This document shows, one piece after another, positions 1 to 7,649 of a DNA stretch of 15,950 nucleotides. The stretch covers positions 1 to 15,950 of the forward strand of contig JAEZRP010000028.1 in the NCBI GenBank assembly GCA_023444095.1. The letters run 5' to 3'. This stretch comes from Bacillota bacterium. Lineage in GTDB: Bacteria > Bacillota > Clostridia > Christensenellales > Aristaeellaceae. The translations under genes were made by a program, and so were the position numbers. How positions within the stretch are numbered: position 1 is the first letter of the stretch; each line of letters opens with the position of its first letter. The notes below the pieces were generated by a model. The model had not been told where the DNA came from. It saw only the letters and a program-made list of their open reading frames with translations, and ran no database searches.

Positions 1-719
1 GTCGCGTCGCGCATCTGATACAGCAGCATCCCCCAGCTTACAAAGTCAATCGGATCGATGGATGTTTCCAAAAGGGAAGACTTCTCGTCGATCAGACCCA
101 GCAAACCATCCAAGCCAAGCGAGGGAACCTCTGAAAACAGAATCCTAAGGACGTCCCGCTGGCGTCTGGTACGCTCGAAGTCGTCGCCGCAGCCCTTGCG
201 AATGCGGCAAAAGAGGAGGGTTTGATCAGCATCCAGCTCATTTTGTCCGACTATAAAACCTGCCTGAGGAAAGGCATCATTCATCACTTTCGCCTCGGCA
301 GAGTTCATGGTGACCTCAATTCCACCAAGTGTCTCCACAATCTTGCGCACGGCATCAAAATCCAGCACCGCATATCCATCTATGGATACACCAAAATTGG
401 CCTTGATCGTTTCGATTGCCAGTTCTACCCCGCCATACGCATAGGCGGCATTCATACGTCCAGAACCTTTTCCGGGAATGGACACGTATGTATCACGCAT
501 AATTGAGGTGAATTTCAGCTCGTTGTTCTGCTTGTCTATGCTTATGATGATGATTGTGTCCGTCCTGCATCCATCCCAGTTGTCGGGATCCCTGGTATCG
601 ATTCCGAGAAGAAGCAGATGATAAAGCCCCTCATCAGTCGGGAGATCTGTTGCGCTTGCATTGCTGCAAAGCGACGTCAACAGAACAAAGACCAGCAAAA
701 GCAAGGTGGTTTTTCTCAT
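1..719 (-). CDS. LytR-CpsA-Psr (LCP) family protein, 3' end beyond the window
   Basis: LCP enzymes sit outside the membrane and transfer lipid-linked anionic glycopolymers to peptidoglycan. Reading from the ATG at 719, about 239 codons stay open to the left edge, so the C-terminus is missing. Residues 1-23 form a signal peptide: MRKTT, a leucine-rich core and an ASA site; there is no proper lipobox at Cys18. The LCP core follows: LLLLGIDTR (about 35-43), CRTDTI (51-56), then SIMRDTYVSIPG, GRMNAAYAYGG, LDFDAVRKIVETLGGIEV and FERTRRQRDVL. The acidic and arginine residues that bind polyprenyl pyrophosphate in the family are therefore present. AGGAG lies very close to the ATG, with AGGG a little further upstream. 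The family call is firm, but the physiological acceptor cannot be told. LCP proteins usually keep an uncleaved membrane anchor, so a cleavable-looking leader is slightly unusual. Confidence 0.93.
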   Translation of the reverse strand, partial: MRKTTLLLLVFVLLTSLCSNASATDLPTDEGLYHLLLLGIDTRDPDNWDGCRTDTIIIISIDKQNNELKFTSIMRDTYVSIPGKGSGRMNAAYAYGGVELAIETIKANFGVSIDGYAVLDFDAVRKIVETLGGIEVTMNSAEAKVMNDAFPQAGFIVGQNELDADQTLLFCRIRKGCGDDFERTRRQRDVLRILFSEVPSLGLDGLLGLIDEKSSLLETSIDPIDFVSWGMLLYQMRDA

Positions 720-872
720 ACTCCTACCCTCCAACCCATAGAATCCGCGCAGGTCCGCGTATATCGCATACTTGCGTATGTATTGCTATGGCATAGATTT
801 GCGTGTACACTTGCAAGTTTATTGGCAAACCTTGGATTTTACCCCATGATCCTGCCGCCAACATGTCTTACG

Positions 873-1778
873 TTAGGGCCGGGCATAGGCTTCAAAGACA
901 TTGTCGTGGATGATGATCCGAAGCATGCCGTCGCCGACTCCCGCAGCCAGAAGCTTTGGAAACATCTCGTCTATCATGCGCGTGTATCCGCGCACGTCAC
1001 CACCGTTCGCAAAGCGGGGATTGTACCAGCCGGAATCCATGCTCAAAAGGATCCGATGCGCAAAGCCGTCGTCCATCAGGCGCAGCAGCAGTTCCAGCGT
1101 CGTTTCCGGATTGTAGTCGATACCCAAGTATGAGCCGCGTTTCGCGACGCGCTGGAGCGTCTGATCGTCCTGTTCCGATGACGCGTGAAACCACGCGAAC
1201 CGAGAAGGCTCAACGCCCTCTTCTTGGAGAATATCCAGCGCCCGATTCGCCACCATGCCATTCGTCGTATGGCTGCAAATCAAGGCACCTGTTTTTTCGG
1301 ACGCCCTGCACGCCGCACGAAGCAGCTTCTCCTCGGTCTCCGTCATGCCATCGTCCGACGTGCCCAACTTGATAAACCCGGCACGCACATCGGTACTCTC
1401 GATGTGGTCGTCCAGTTCGCTGACCAGCTGCGCGGCCAATTCGTCGACATCGGCAGCGCGCACCTCATCTGTGATCCAGGACTCCCGATAAAATCCGGTG
1501 GCCAACGCGACCGGCATGCCACACCCCCGCGCGACGAACGAAACGATGTCCGCGCGCCTGCCGATGCCCAGTGGCGTTGCCTCGCAGATCAAACCGACGC
1601 CCTTTTCCTTCGCGGCAAGCAGATGCGGCTTCATCACGCGAAGTACGTCTTCAGTCTCCGCGTCGCGATATGCCCGCGCAGGCGCTTCTCCGGTTTCCGT
1701 GAAAATGTGCTCATGCGGCAGTGCAAGCTCGAAGCCTTCCGCCGCCAGCATGCCCGCCGTTGTGTAAATGTGTTTCAT
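873..1778 (-). CDS. Phosphotriesterase-family metal-dependent hydrolase (lactonase-like)
   Basis: This is a 301-residue TIM-barrel amidohydrolase of the phosphotriesterase family. Members use a binuclear metal centre to hydrolyse lactones or phosphotriesters. The expected metal ligands are all visible in order: His22 and His24 in LPHEHIF, Lys137 in GFIKLG (normally carboxylated), His170 in ICSHT, His198 in WFHAS and Asp248 in SMDSG. The length is typical of the family, and there is no signal peptide, so it is cytoplasmic. The start ATG overlaps the TGA of the upstream flavin reductase (ATGA, 1775-1778) and GAGGAG precedes it, so it is translated coupled as the last gene of the operon. The family contains many lactonases of unknown substrate; from sequence alone the substrate is not assignable, and true organophosphate activity is unlikely to be its native role. 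Confidence 0.93.
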   Translation of the reverse strand: MKHIYTTAGMLAAEGFELALPHEHIFTETGEAPARAYRDAETEDVLRVMKPHLLAAKEKGVGLICEATPLGIGRRADIVSFVARGCGMPVALATGFYRESWITDEVRAADVDELAAQLVSELDDHIESTDVRAGFIKLGTSDDGMTETEEKLLRAACRASEKTGALICSHTTNGMVANRALDILQEEGVEPSRFAWFHASSEQDDQTLQRVAKRGSYLGIDYNPETTLELLLRLMDDGFAHRILLSMDSGWYNPRFANGGDVRGYTRMIDEMFPKLLAAGVGDGMLRIIIHDNVFEAYARP

Positions 1779-2333
1779 CTCGTGCTCCTCTGTAAGGCGA
1801 GAGCCTCAGCTGCCGCCTCGATCGCCTTCAGCTTGTACTCCTGGTTCCAACGGTTGACGCCGATATAGTCGAATACATGGCCGCGCATGTGCTGCACCGC
1901 CCGCTCCATCTGCTGAAGGCAGGTCAGAAGCCCGTTCCCGGTGCCGCCCGGCGCGGCGATCAGCAGCACCTCTTTGCCTGTCAGCGCGGTAGTCTCCTTT
2001 AGCGCCTCGCACCTGCGAAACCGGTCGAGGAAGGATTTGAGCACCTCGCTCGTTTCGCCCCAATAGACTGGCGTCTGGAAAAACCAATGCGTCCGCTTCC
2101 GCGATCTGTTTGGACACCTCGGCAAATCCGTCATCGCCATACGCGCAGACGTGCTCATTCCTGCAAATGCCCCAACCGTCTCCGCACACCTGGCAGCGTC
2201 CGATGGACGTCTTGCACAGGTCGATAACTATTACGGACGCGCCCGCTTTCTCCGCCCCCGCGACAGCGGCTGCCACACAGGAAACCGAGAGCCCCTCGGA
2301 CTTGGGTGTGCCTGTTAAAACGACGATTTTCAT
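1775..2333 (-). pseudogene. NADPH-dependent FMN reductase / flavodoxin-fold protein, frameshifted
   Basis: The frame starts at the ATG at 2333 (GGGAGGAG nine bases upstream) with MKIVVLTGTPKSEGLS, a typical FMN-phosphate loop. A cysteine cluster follows at residues 47, 50, 57 and 63 (GRCQVCGDGWGIC...C), as in iron-sulfur flavoprotein-like NADPH-dependent FMN reductases. It is intact to ADALVF at residue 85 and then runs into nonsense. The expected continuation (QTPVYWGETSEVLKSFLDRF, then a GKEVLLIAAPGGTGNG segment) is found in another frame and ends at 1775. One extra base in the A5 run at 2079-2083 accounts for this; removing it restores about 185 codons, a normal family length. It is third in the operon, 24 bases after the YwbE-like gene, and overlaps the hydrolase by ATGA. 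Either a real frameshift or a sequencing error in a homopolymer; both halves look under selection, which favours an error or a very recent mutation. Confidence 0.85.
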
Positions 2334-2357
2334 GAAGTGATGCTCCTCCCCTTCGAA

Positions 2358-2564
2358 TCAATCCTGCGATTCTTCGATCACGGCTACCCGCCCGACCTGC
2401 CCATCCTCCAGCATGACCTTGATGCCGTGTGGGTGGTGGCTACTCTTGGTCAAAATCTTCGCGACGACGCCCCCGGTGAGCCTGCCGGTCGGCTGATCGG
2501 CTTTCAGCACGACCTTCACCTGCGTGCCGACGTGAACATCCGCTCTGTTCTTTCCGTTCATCAT
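2358..2564 (-). CDS. ywbE: YwbE family protein (DUF2196)
   Basis: This small protein of about 68 residues matches the YwbE family along its whole length: NGKNRADVHVGTQVKVVLK, QPTGRLTGGVVAKILT, HPHGIKVMLEDGQVGRV. The family is widespread in Bacillota and has no established biochemical role; it is predicted to be a small beta-rich cytoplasmic protein. Two adjacent ATG codons (2564 and 2561) are possible starts. The first forms an ATGA overlap with the stop of the SEC-C gene, and GGGAAG lies a few bases upstream, so translation is coupled to that gene. An in-frame extension to 2615 is open but lies inside the SEC-C gene and is not family sequence. The flavin reductase gene starts 24 bases downstream. 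Confidence 0.9.
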   Translation of the reverse strand: MMNGKNRADVHVGTQVKVVLKADQPTGRLTGGVVAKILTKSSHHPHGIKVMLEDGQVGRVAVIEESQD

Positions 2565-4282
2565 TGATTCTTCCCGCAGCAATGCTTGAACTTCTTCCCA
2601 CTCCCGCAAGGGCACGGGTCGTTCCGGCCGACCTTTTTGCTCGCGCGCTTCACTTCATCGTCGTCTACTTGAAGCCGCCTGGCGAACGCGCCGGCTTGGA
2701 TGACTTTCTTGATTTCGAGGGGCATGTCGGTACCCTGCATGCCCGGGCCAAAGATCAGCTTGGTCGGCCCTTCATGCGGAGGCATTTGCGCCTTGATTTC
2801 CAGCGGGGTGTTCCCGTTGTTGGAGAACATGCGACTGTTGGAGTTGATTTCTCTCCAGAGCGTCAGATATTCGTTTGCCTCATTTATGCTCCTCATGATG
2901 AGGTCATATCGGGTATCCAGCGTCTTGAGGCCCATGCCGTCTTTCGTCGGGTTGCCCGTTCCGCAGACGATCTCGGTATACAGGTCGAGGACGATCTCAT
3001 TGGCGGCGCGTGCAACGTTGTCCGCGCCGTCGTCCTCATACTTCTGATGGAGGACGGCGCTTGACTGATCCTCTAGTCCCTGCCGAATTAAACCGGCAAT
3101 TTCTTGCCCGTGCTTCTTTTCGAGCCAGCTCGAAAGCCGCTTCAGATGCGTCGTCGCGGGGACATCGTTGTTAACTATGCCCTGGGAATATTCCATGAAG
3201 CGCTCATACGTCGCGGGAAAATAGCGCGGTTTCCCCTTCTGGCTGTCCAGCAAATCAATAACCGCATCAGAAAGAGCTTCGGCGTTTTCCGTACGCTCCA
3301 TCAGATCGCCGCTGACGAGGGCCACCATCTCCTTGCCATCCAGTTCCAGCGGAATCAGCTCGTAATCCTCATATCCGCCGATCACCGTTTCGACATGGGC
3401 CATCAGTTCCTCAGCGGACATCCTGCTCAGCATGTTGGCAATGTCCTTGCGCCGATCCGTCAGATCCCGGAAACGTTCCAGCCCCTCTCGTTTCGTGTCT
3501 GAGATCAGGGAGTCCAACTCCGTGACCGCGCCGCGCGTCACGCCATCCTTTGCAATGCGCGATTCATACTTCTGGATGATTTTCGGCAATTCATCCATCA
3601 CGATGACGCCGTACAGGTTCACAGCCGCGCGGGCGTAACAGTCCACAATATCCAACAGCATGCGTTCGATCAGCAGTTCGGCGCTGTGTTCGCGGATAAG
3701 CGTCCTAACCTCTTCTGGCAAGTACAGTCCGTAGAAAAGGATATTGCTGAACCGACAAAGGTGCTGCGGCACAAGAAGACCGTCGCAAATCAAATCGGAG
3801 TATTTCTCTCCCAGATCGACGCGGCCTTCCTTGCTCGCGACAGCCTCTACCGCCTCGGGAACGATGGCGATCAATGTCGCGCGATCCTCGTCGGCGATTT
3901 GCATCAAGCGTACGATGTCGGGAAAATCTAACTGCAGCAGCAGAAAAAGAAGCACCCGCTCATAGGCTGAGGCCAGGTAGGATACCAGCGCGTCTTTCTT
4001 CATCGATCGCAGCGCGGTCACGCCGGGCCATTCGCGGGGTTGGTCGTCCGCGCCCCAGATCGGCATATCCTCCGTCTCTTCGTTCAGCATGAGCCCGGTA
4101 TCCACCAGCCGATCCTTCGTCATTTTCACAAAGAGTTCCCGGAACGTATACCGTTCCGCTACCGCTACGCTCATATCCGTGTGAGCATCCATCCAGCGGC
4201 CGACCGCGAAGTCCTCCAGCATTTCGTAAAAAAATGGATCCTCTTTACCCGTCTCAAACGGAACGCTGTGCTTGTCTTCCAC
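2561..4282 (-). CDS. SEC-C metal-binding motif protein, large helical
   Basis: A 573-residue protein ending in a textbook SEC-C motif, RNDPCPCGSGKKFKHCC, at residues 553-569 with Cys557, Cys559, Cys568 and Cys569. This is the zinc-binding module first seen at the C-terminus of SecA and common on stand-alone proteins of unknown role. The rest is mostly predicted helix with many acidic residues and no recognisable catalytic motif, signal peptide or membrane segment; I do not know its function. The start is a GTG at 4282: AGAGGAG sits eight bases upstream. The TTG at 4300, which would add six residues, includes part of that ribosome binding site and is therefore unlikely. It is the first gene of the operon and overlaps the YwbE-like gene by ATGA. 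Confidence 0.85.
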   Translation of the reverse strand: MEDKHSVPFETGKEDPFFYEMLEDFAVGRWMDAHTDMSVAVAERYTFRELFVKMTKDRLVDTGLMLNEETEDMPIWGADDQPREWPGVTALRSMKKDALVSYLASAYERVLLFLLLQLDFPDIVRLMQIADEDRATLIAIVPEAVEAVASKEGRVDLGEKYSDLICDGLLVPQHLCRFSNILFYGLYLPEEVRTLIREHSAELLIERMLLDIVDCYARAAVNLYGVIVMDELPKIIQKYESRIAKDGVTRGAVTELDSLISDTKREGLERFRDLTDRRKDIANMLSRMSAEELMAHVETVIGGYEDYELIPLELDGKEMVALVSGDLMERTENAEALSDAVIDLLDSQKGKPRYFPATYERFMEYSQGIVNNDVPATTHLKRLSSWLEKKHGQEIAGLIRQGLEDQSSAVLHQKYEDDGADNVARAANEIVLDLYTEIVCGTGNPTKDGMGLKTLDTRYDLIMRSINEANEYLTLWREINSNSRMFSNNGNTPLEIKAQMPPHEGPTKLIFGPGMQGTDMPLEIKKVIQAGAFARRLQVDDDEVKRASKKVGRNDPCPCGSGKKFKHCCGKNQ

Positions 4283-4364
4283 TATGCCGACTCCTCTCAA
4301 AATGAATCGGGTCGCCTAAAGATACCTCACCGGGATCGCTCGGTCGTTTCCTCTTAGCGTCACG

Positions 4365-4411
4365 AGCCGATCGTACAGGCAGATCACACTGCCTGCTTCG
4401 CGCTGTCGGCT
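4365..4411. other. Two-tier inverted repeat upstream of the SEC-C operon
   Basis: CAGGCAG (4376-4382) and CTGCCTG (4389-4395) form a perfect 7-bp stem with a 6-base loop. AGCCGA (4365-4370) and TCGGCT (4406-4411) form an outer 6-bp stem around it. It lies between the small frame at 4431-4775 and the SEC-C start, about 85-130 bases upstream of that start on the minus strand. No T run follows on either strand, so it is a poor terminator; it could be a leader structure or an operator. Confidence 0.35.
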
Positions 4412-4430
4412 GTCATTCCTCACCATTCAA

Positions 4431-4775
4431 TCATTTCAAAACCATACTCTCTACAGAGTCCAGCGGCACATATACCCGGACGTGATCCGGTGCTTGCTTC
4501 GCATACCAGGACGCGTTGTCTTCGTCGTAATTTTTCTCAAGTTGCCGTTCCCCGTTGGGCAAATCGATCGTACCGAGCCCGTAAAACATTCCGGTAATGT
4601 CAGGCTCATTGATATAGATACAAGGCCTGCGGAATGATAAGTATAAGTATTTTATACACATCGCACTAATTGATGCGGATTCTATAGCTCCATTTAAGGC
4701 ACTTTTACTAACGTTAGATTTCACTCCAATGAACCAAACATTCAATCGGAGATCACCACAATATATAGTACCCAA
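4431..4775 (-). CDS. Hypothetical protein, possibly a gene remnant
   Basis: An open frame of up to 114 codons with no family I recognise. It starts at a TTG (4775) without a convincing ribosome binding site; the first in-frame ATG gives a much shorter protein. The last 60 residues or so (from PCIYINEPDITGMFYGLGT to the C-terminus VPLDSVESMVLK) have GC-rich third positions like the neighbouring genes and read like real protein. The first part is AT-rich and does not. This fits the 3' end of a once longer gene whose 5' part has been replaced, or a spurious frame. It is upstream of, and in the same direction as, the SEC-C operon. Confidence 0.35.
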   Translation of the reverse strand: MGTIYCGDLRLNVWFIGVKSNVSKSALNGAIESASISAMCIKYLYLSFRRPCIYINEPDITGMFYGLGTIDLPNGERQLEKNYDEDNASWYAKQAPDHVRVYVPLDSVESMVLK

Positions 4776-5274
4776 CCAGCATATTACATACTATATGTTG
4801 TGTTTGTCATTGTTTTAACCCCTACATCGTGAACGTTCAGTCGGGGATTTATTCGCATTATTCATCGGACTTCTTGACCGTTTTCCGGTGAGATTTAATC
4901 ACCTGAAATCTCCATCTGTTATCGCATCTTTGCCCAAAACCCTGCTAAAGTGTCCGAAATTCAGTTAAGCGGGGTCTGGCGCGAAGATCGATTAACAGAT
5001 CGGTTCGTCTTTTGTAACATCTTGCCCTGAAAATTACAAAAGGAAGTTAGTCAGGTCTGCCGCTTCTCCCTTTAAATCCGCTAAGAAGTCCATTTGTTTG
5101 GAGGAAGATTGGCCGCGTTTTGCCTAAAGATGTCAAAAATGTCACGCTTAGATCACTTCAATCTTTCACACTTCGTGGCCCTCAGACACCATCAAAACAA
5201 CCCCTTCGCAATATGGAGGACAGGTGATAAACCCAAAAATCAAATCCGGGCTAATAGATATGGTCTTGCGCCTA
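4776..5274. other. AT-rich gene-free stretch
   Basis: I see no supportable gene here. The frames that are open lack ribosome binding sites and protein-like composition. Base composition is clearly richer in A+T than in the operon to the left and the genes to the right. One small perfect inverted repeat, GAGATTT (4890-4896) with AAATCTC (4906-4912), is visible. No tRNA or repeat array was found. Confidence 0.5.
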
Positions 5275-5320
5275 TTGACTTTTATGCAAGTATCGGTTAC
5301 AATAAGGGCATAAAAGTCAA
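5275..5320 (+). promoter_or_regulatory. AbiE promoter within a perfect 13-bp inverted-repeat operator
   Basis: The -35 box TTGACT (5275-5280) and the -10 box TACAAT (5298-5303) are separated by the ideal 17 bases. The arms of a perfect 13-bp inverted repeat lie at 5275-5287 (TTGACTTTTATGC) and 5308-5320 (GCATAAAAGTCAA), 20 bases apart. The left arm covers the -35 box and the right arm begins at the likely transcription start. AbiEi antitoxins are known to bind inverted repeats in their own promoter, so negative autoregulation by the first gene product is the obvious reading. AbiEi begins 14 bases after the right arm. Confidence 0.85.
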
Positions 5321-5334
5321 ACGGAGATGGTGGC

Positions 5335-5928
5335 ATGTCAGTGCCGGAAGAACTACAATCAATCTTGACAAAAAACGGTGGTACGGTCACAACCGCGCAA
5401 GCGAACGAAGTGGGAATCTCCAACGAACGACTGCGCCTGCTTGTCAGATCGGGCGATTTGGAGAAGGCGTCTTTCGGTGTGTATATTCTGCCGGATGAGT
5501 TCGTCGATAGGATGTACACCGCCCAGTTGAGACGACCGAAAATCATCTACTCGCATGAGACGGCTCTGTTCCTGCATGACCTGACTGATCGCGACCCGAT
5601 CAGCTACACGGTGACCGTGCCGACGGGGTATAACACAGCCAAACTTCGCGAAGAAGGCTTCACGGTATTCACCATCAAGCGGGAACTTCACGATGTCGGA
5701 ACGAATGTACTCACGACGATGTTCGGACATACCGTCGTTGCCTACGGATTAGAACGCACCATCTGTGATTGCCTGCGAAGCCGCAACCAGATGGACATCG
5801 CCGTCGTAACCGACGCAATCAAGCGCTATGCGGGGCGAAAAGACAAGAACCTGAACACGCTAATGAAGATGGCGGAGACATTCAGCGTGACAAAACCGCT
5901 AAGAGGTTACTTGGAGGTACTCCTATGA
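5335..5928 (+). CDS. abiEi: AbiEi family antitoxin / transcriptional repressor
   Basis: 197 residues, the usual length for AbiEi, the antitoxin of type IV toxin-antitoxin / abortive infection systems. The N-terminal 50 residues make a winged-helix region (LQSILTKNGGTVTTAQANEVGI, then NERLRLLVRSGDLEKASFGVYIL). The C-terminal domain carries the family blocks PKIIYSHETALFLHDLTDRDP, YTVTVPTGYN, AYGLERTICDCLR and RSRNQMDIAVVTDAIKRY. In the known system AbiEi represses its own promoter and counteracts AbiEii without binding it directly. ATG at 5335 has GGAG eight bases upstream. The stop overlaps the toxin start by ATGA (5925-5928), giving fixed-ratio coupled translation. Confidence 0.93.
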   Translation: MSVPEELQSILTKNGGTVTTAQANEVGISNERLRLLVRSGDLEKASFGVYILPDEFVDRMYTAQLRRPKIIYSHETALFLHDLTDRDPISYTVTVPTGYNTAKLREEGFTVFTIKRELHDVGTNVLTTMFGHTVVAYGLERTICDCLRSRNQMDIAVVTDAIKRYAGRKDKNLNTLMKMAETFSVTKPLRGYLEVLL

Positions 5929-6785
5929 AAACATCGACGCAGCTAAAAGCTCTCATCCGCAACCTATCAAAGAAGTCGAACGTGGAAGCTGAAATCCTCC
6001 TGCGAAACTACATGCTTGAGCGGTTCTTGGAGCGCATCGCGATTTCCGAATACAAGCACAACTTCATACTCAAGGGCGGGATGCTCATCGCGGCGATGGT
6101 CGGTATCGACACCCGCACTACGATGGATATGGACGCAACCATTAAGGGACAGACCTTAACAGCGCCTGAGATAGCCACAATTGTTGAGGAAATCCTCCGG
6201 GTTCCTGTTGATGACGGCGTGGAGTTTTCTTTGCGCGGCATTGATGAAATCCGAGAGGAAGCCGACTATCCTGGGTACAGAATTGCTATTGGAGCGGTTT
6301 TCGACAAAACCCGTCAGACGCTAAAGGTTGACATTACAACAGGCGATTCCGTCACGCCGAAGGAAATTGAGTACAGCTTCAAGCTGATGTTTGAGGACAG
6401 GTCCATCAGCATTATGGCATACAACCTGGAGTCCGTGCTTGCAGAAAAGTTTGAGACCGTTGTCACTCGCGGCGTAGCCAACACCCGCATGAGGGACTTC
6501 TACGACATCTATATCTTGACAACCACCCAACCTTTTGATGGCAGCGTTTTCAAGTTGGCTCTGGATAAGACTGTTGAAAAGCGCGGCACCGCTGAGCAGA
6601 TGGCAGATACCGACGAGTCTATCGCAATGACGCTCGAAAGCCCCGTAATGATTGACCTTTGGCAGAAATACGCCAAGAAATACTCCTACGCCTCCGATGT
6701 CACATGGGACATGGCAATAGGTTCTGTTAAGATGCTGGCTGGATGCGCAGGCGGCAAAGACGAGTCTCAAGAGGGGCCTGAATGA
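5925..6785 (+). CDS. abiEii: AbiEii family nucleotidyltransferase toxin
   Basis: 286 residues of the AbiEii/AbiGii nucleotidyltransferase family, the toxin partner of AbiEi. In characterised systems it blocks growth or phage propagation in a nucleotide-dependent way; related toxins modify tRNA. The motifs are intact: FILKGGMLIA (Lys50, Gly51, Gly52), TTMDMDAT with Asp68 and Asp70 as metal ligands, LKVDITTGD with Asp136 and Asp141, and the C-terminal block ESVLAEKFETVVTRG with NTRMRDFYDIY. The frame is open far upstream, but that part is antitoxin coding DNA; the ATG at 5925, with TTGGAGG upstream and a 4-bp overlap, is the true start. The module appears complete and functional. It is followed by a hairpin at 6837-6866. 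Confidence 0.95.
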   Translation: MKTSTQLKALIRNLSKKSNVEAEILLRNYMLERFLERIAISEYKHNFILKGGMLIAAMVGIDTRTTMDMDATIKGQTLTAPEIATIVEEILRVPVDDGVEFSLRGIDEIREEADYPGYRIAIGAVFDKTRQTLKVDITTGDSVTPKEIEYSFKLMFEDRSISIMAYNLESVLAEKFETVVTRGVANTRMRDFYDIYILTTTQPFDGSVFKLALDKTVEKRGTAEQMADTDESIAMTLESPVMIDLWQKYAKKYSYASDVTWDMAIGSVKMLAGCAGGKDESQEGPE

Positions 6786-6836
6786 CCGCCACAACCCTTC
6801 GCTTTTCGAGGCCTGGACTTTCGGCTGTGTATGTAA

Positions 6837-6866
6837 AAGGGGCTTCGTTTAAATCTGAAGCCCCTT
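6837..6866. terminator. Bidirectional terminator-like hairpin between AbiE and Rec4
   Basis: AAGGGGCTTC (6837-6846) and GAAGCCCCTT (6857-6866) form a perfect 10-bp stem with a 10-base loop. On the minus strand the stem runs into TTTT, so it can end transcripts coming from Rec4. On the plus strand it lies about 50 bases after the AbiEii stop but has only a weak T tract. Confidence 0.6.
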
Positions 6867-6963
6867 CCTCATCAGGCAGGTACAAGCCTTGAGCATGAAT
6901 CCCTCCGGATCGGACAGTACTGGCAACCCACCTGACCGCTCCGCGCCGCCAAACTAGCATGCC

Positions 6964-7014
6964 CTGAAAAAGCGCGCCCAAACGGGGGCGGCAGAGGGAC
7001 GTACTCTTTTTCAG
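6964..7014 (-). terminator. Likely Rec4 terminator
   Basis: Just after the Rec4 stop, the minus strand holds a GC-rich hairpin (CGCCC paired with GGGCG) followed closely by CTTTTTCAG. The outer arms CTGAAAAAG (6964-6972) and CTTTTTCAG (7006-7014) are also perfect inverted repeats, extending the structure. This is a plausible intrinsic terminator for the recombinase. Confidence 0.5.
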
Positions 7015-7025
7015 ATCATTCCTCT

Positions 7026-7649
7026 TCAGACATTCTTCTTCGGTCTCCCCGGCTTACGCTTCGCCGGCGCAGGTTCCGGAGCGTCTTGCTTCTCCCGCTC
7101 CTTCTTTTCCATGACTGCCTCGGCGATTGGCTGGGGGGCTGCTTTGCTCTCCTGGACGGCGACCGGTTGTGGTGCAGCCGCGCTCTCCTGTTCCGTGGTG
7201 CTCTCTTGCCCCGTGGTGCCCTTCTGCTCTGCCGTACCTTTCTTCTGACGATGGCGCTTCTCGCTGCGGACAGCGGTATCCATCTCGAAGATGATCGCGT
7301 CGGCAGCTGCATAGTACACGCCGCGCGCCGTATACTCGGCGTCATCGCACCACCCCATCATCTTCCGGATGGAGTTGGACAGCGCCATGATGTTGACTGT
7401 GATGGAATACCGGGTCTCGGCACCCTTCTCCGCGAAAAGGAATGCGTTCCGAGTGCCTTCCGTGCTGCCCTGCACGGCCACCTGATGCGTCGTGGGGTTC
7501 AGGCTCATCACCACATACTCCGGATAGGTCAACTCGTGCGCGGTGGCCTTGTTGAAACGCAGCCTGGTCTGTGTGACGGTCATCGCCGCCTGCGTGCTCG
7601 CCTTTTCGATGTCCATGACCTCAAAGCCCTTCATGATGTCTGATGCCAT
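7026..7649 (-). CDS. Possible independently translated C-terminal protein of Rec4 (internal start)
   Basis: Inside the Rec4 frame, the ATG at 7649 (Met398, MASDIMKGFEV) is preceded by a perfect AAGGAGG at 7658-7664 with an eight-base spacer, as strong a ribosome binding site as any in the window. Translation from here gives 207 residues: a domain of about 130 residues, a low-complexity Gln/Glu/Ala/Pro linker and the AT-hook. From memory, similar domains occur as separate genes directly after serine recombinases in Clostridia, with a block like YVQMMINP and a later MGW motif; here the equivalents are YVVMSLNP and MMGW. A TAA in another frame lies at 7666-7668, where a separate recombinase gene would be expected to stop. 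Whether the product is made alone, only as a fusion, or both cannot be told. Confidence 0.45.
   Translation of the reverse strand: MASDIMKGFEVMDIEKASTQAAMTVTQTRLRFNKATAHELTYPEYVVMSLNPTTHQVAVQGSTEGTRNAFLFAEKGAETRYSITVNIMALSNSIRKMMGWCDDAEYTARGVYYAAADAIIFEMDTAVRSEKRHRQKKGTAEQKGTTGQESTTEQESAAAPQPVAVQESKAAPQPIAEAVMEKKEREKQDAPEPAPAKRKPGRPKKNV

Noticed and set aside
5094..5498. 134-codon plus-strand frame over the AbiE promoter
   Set aside because: It has no good ribosome binding site, a composition unlike protein, and overlaps the promoter and the start of abiEi in another frame.
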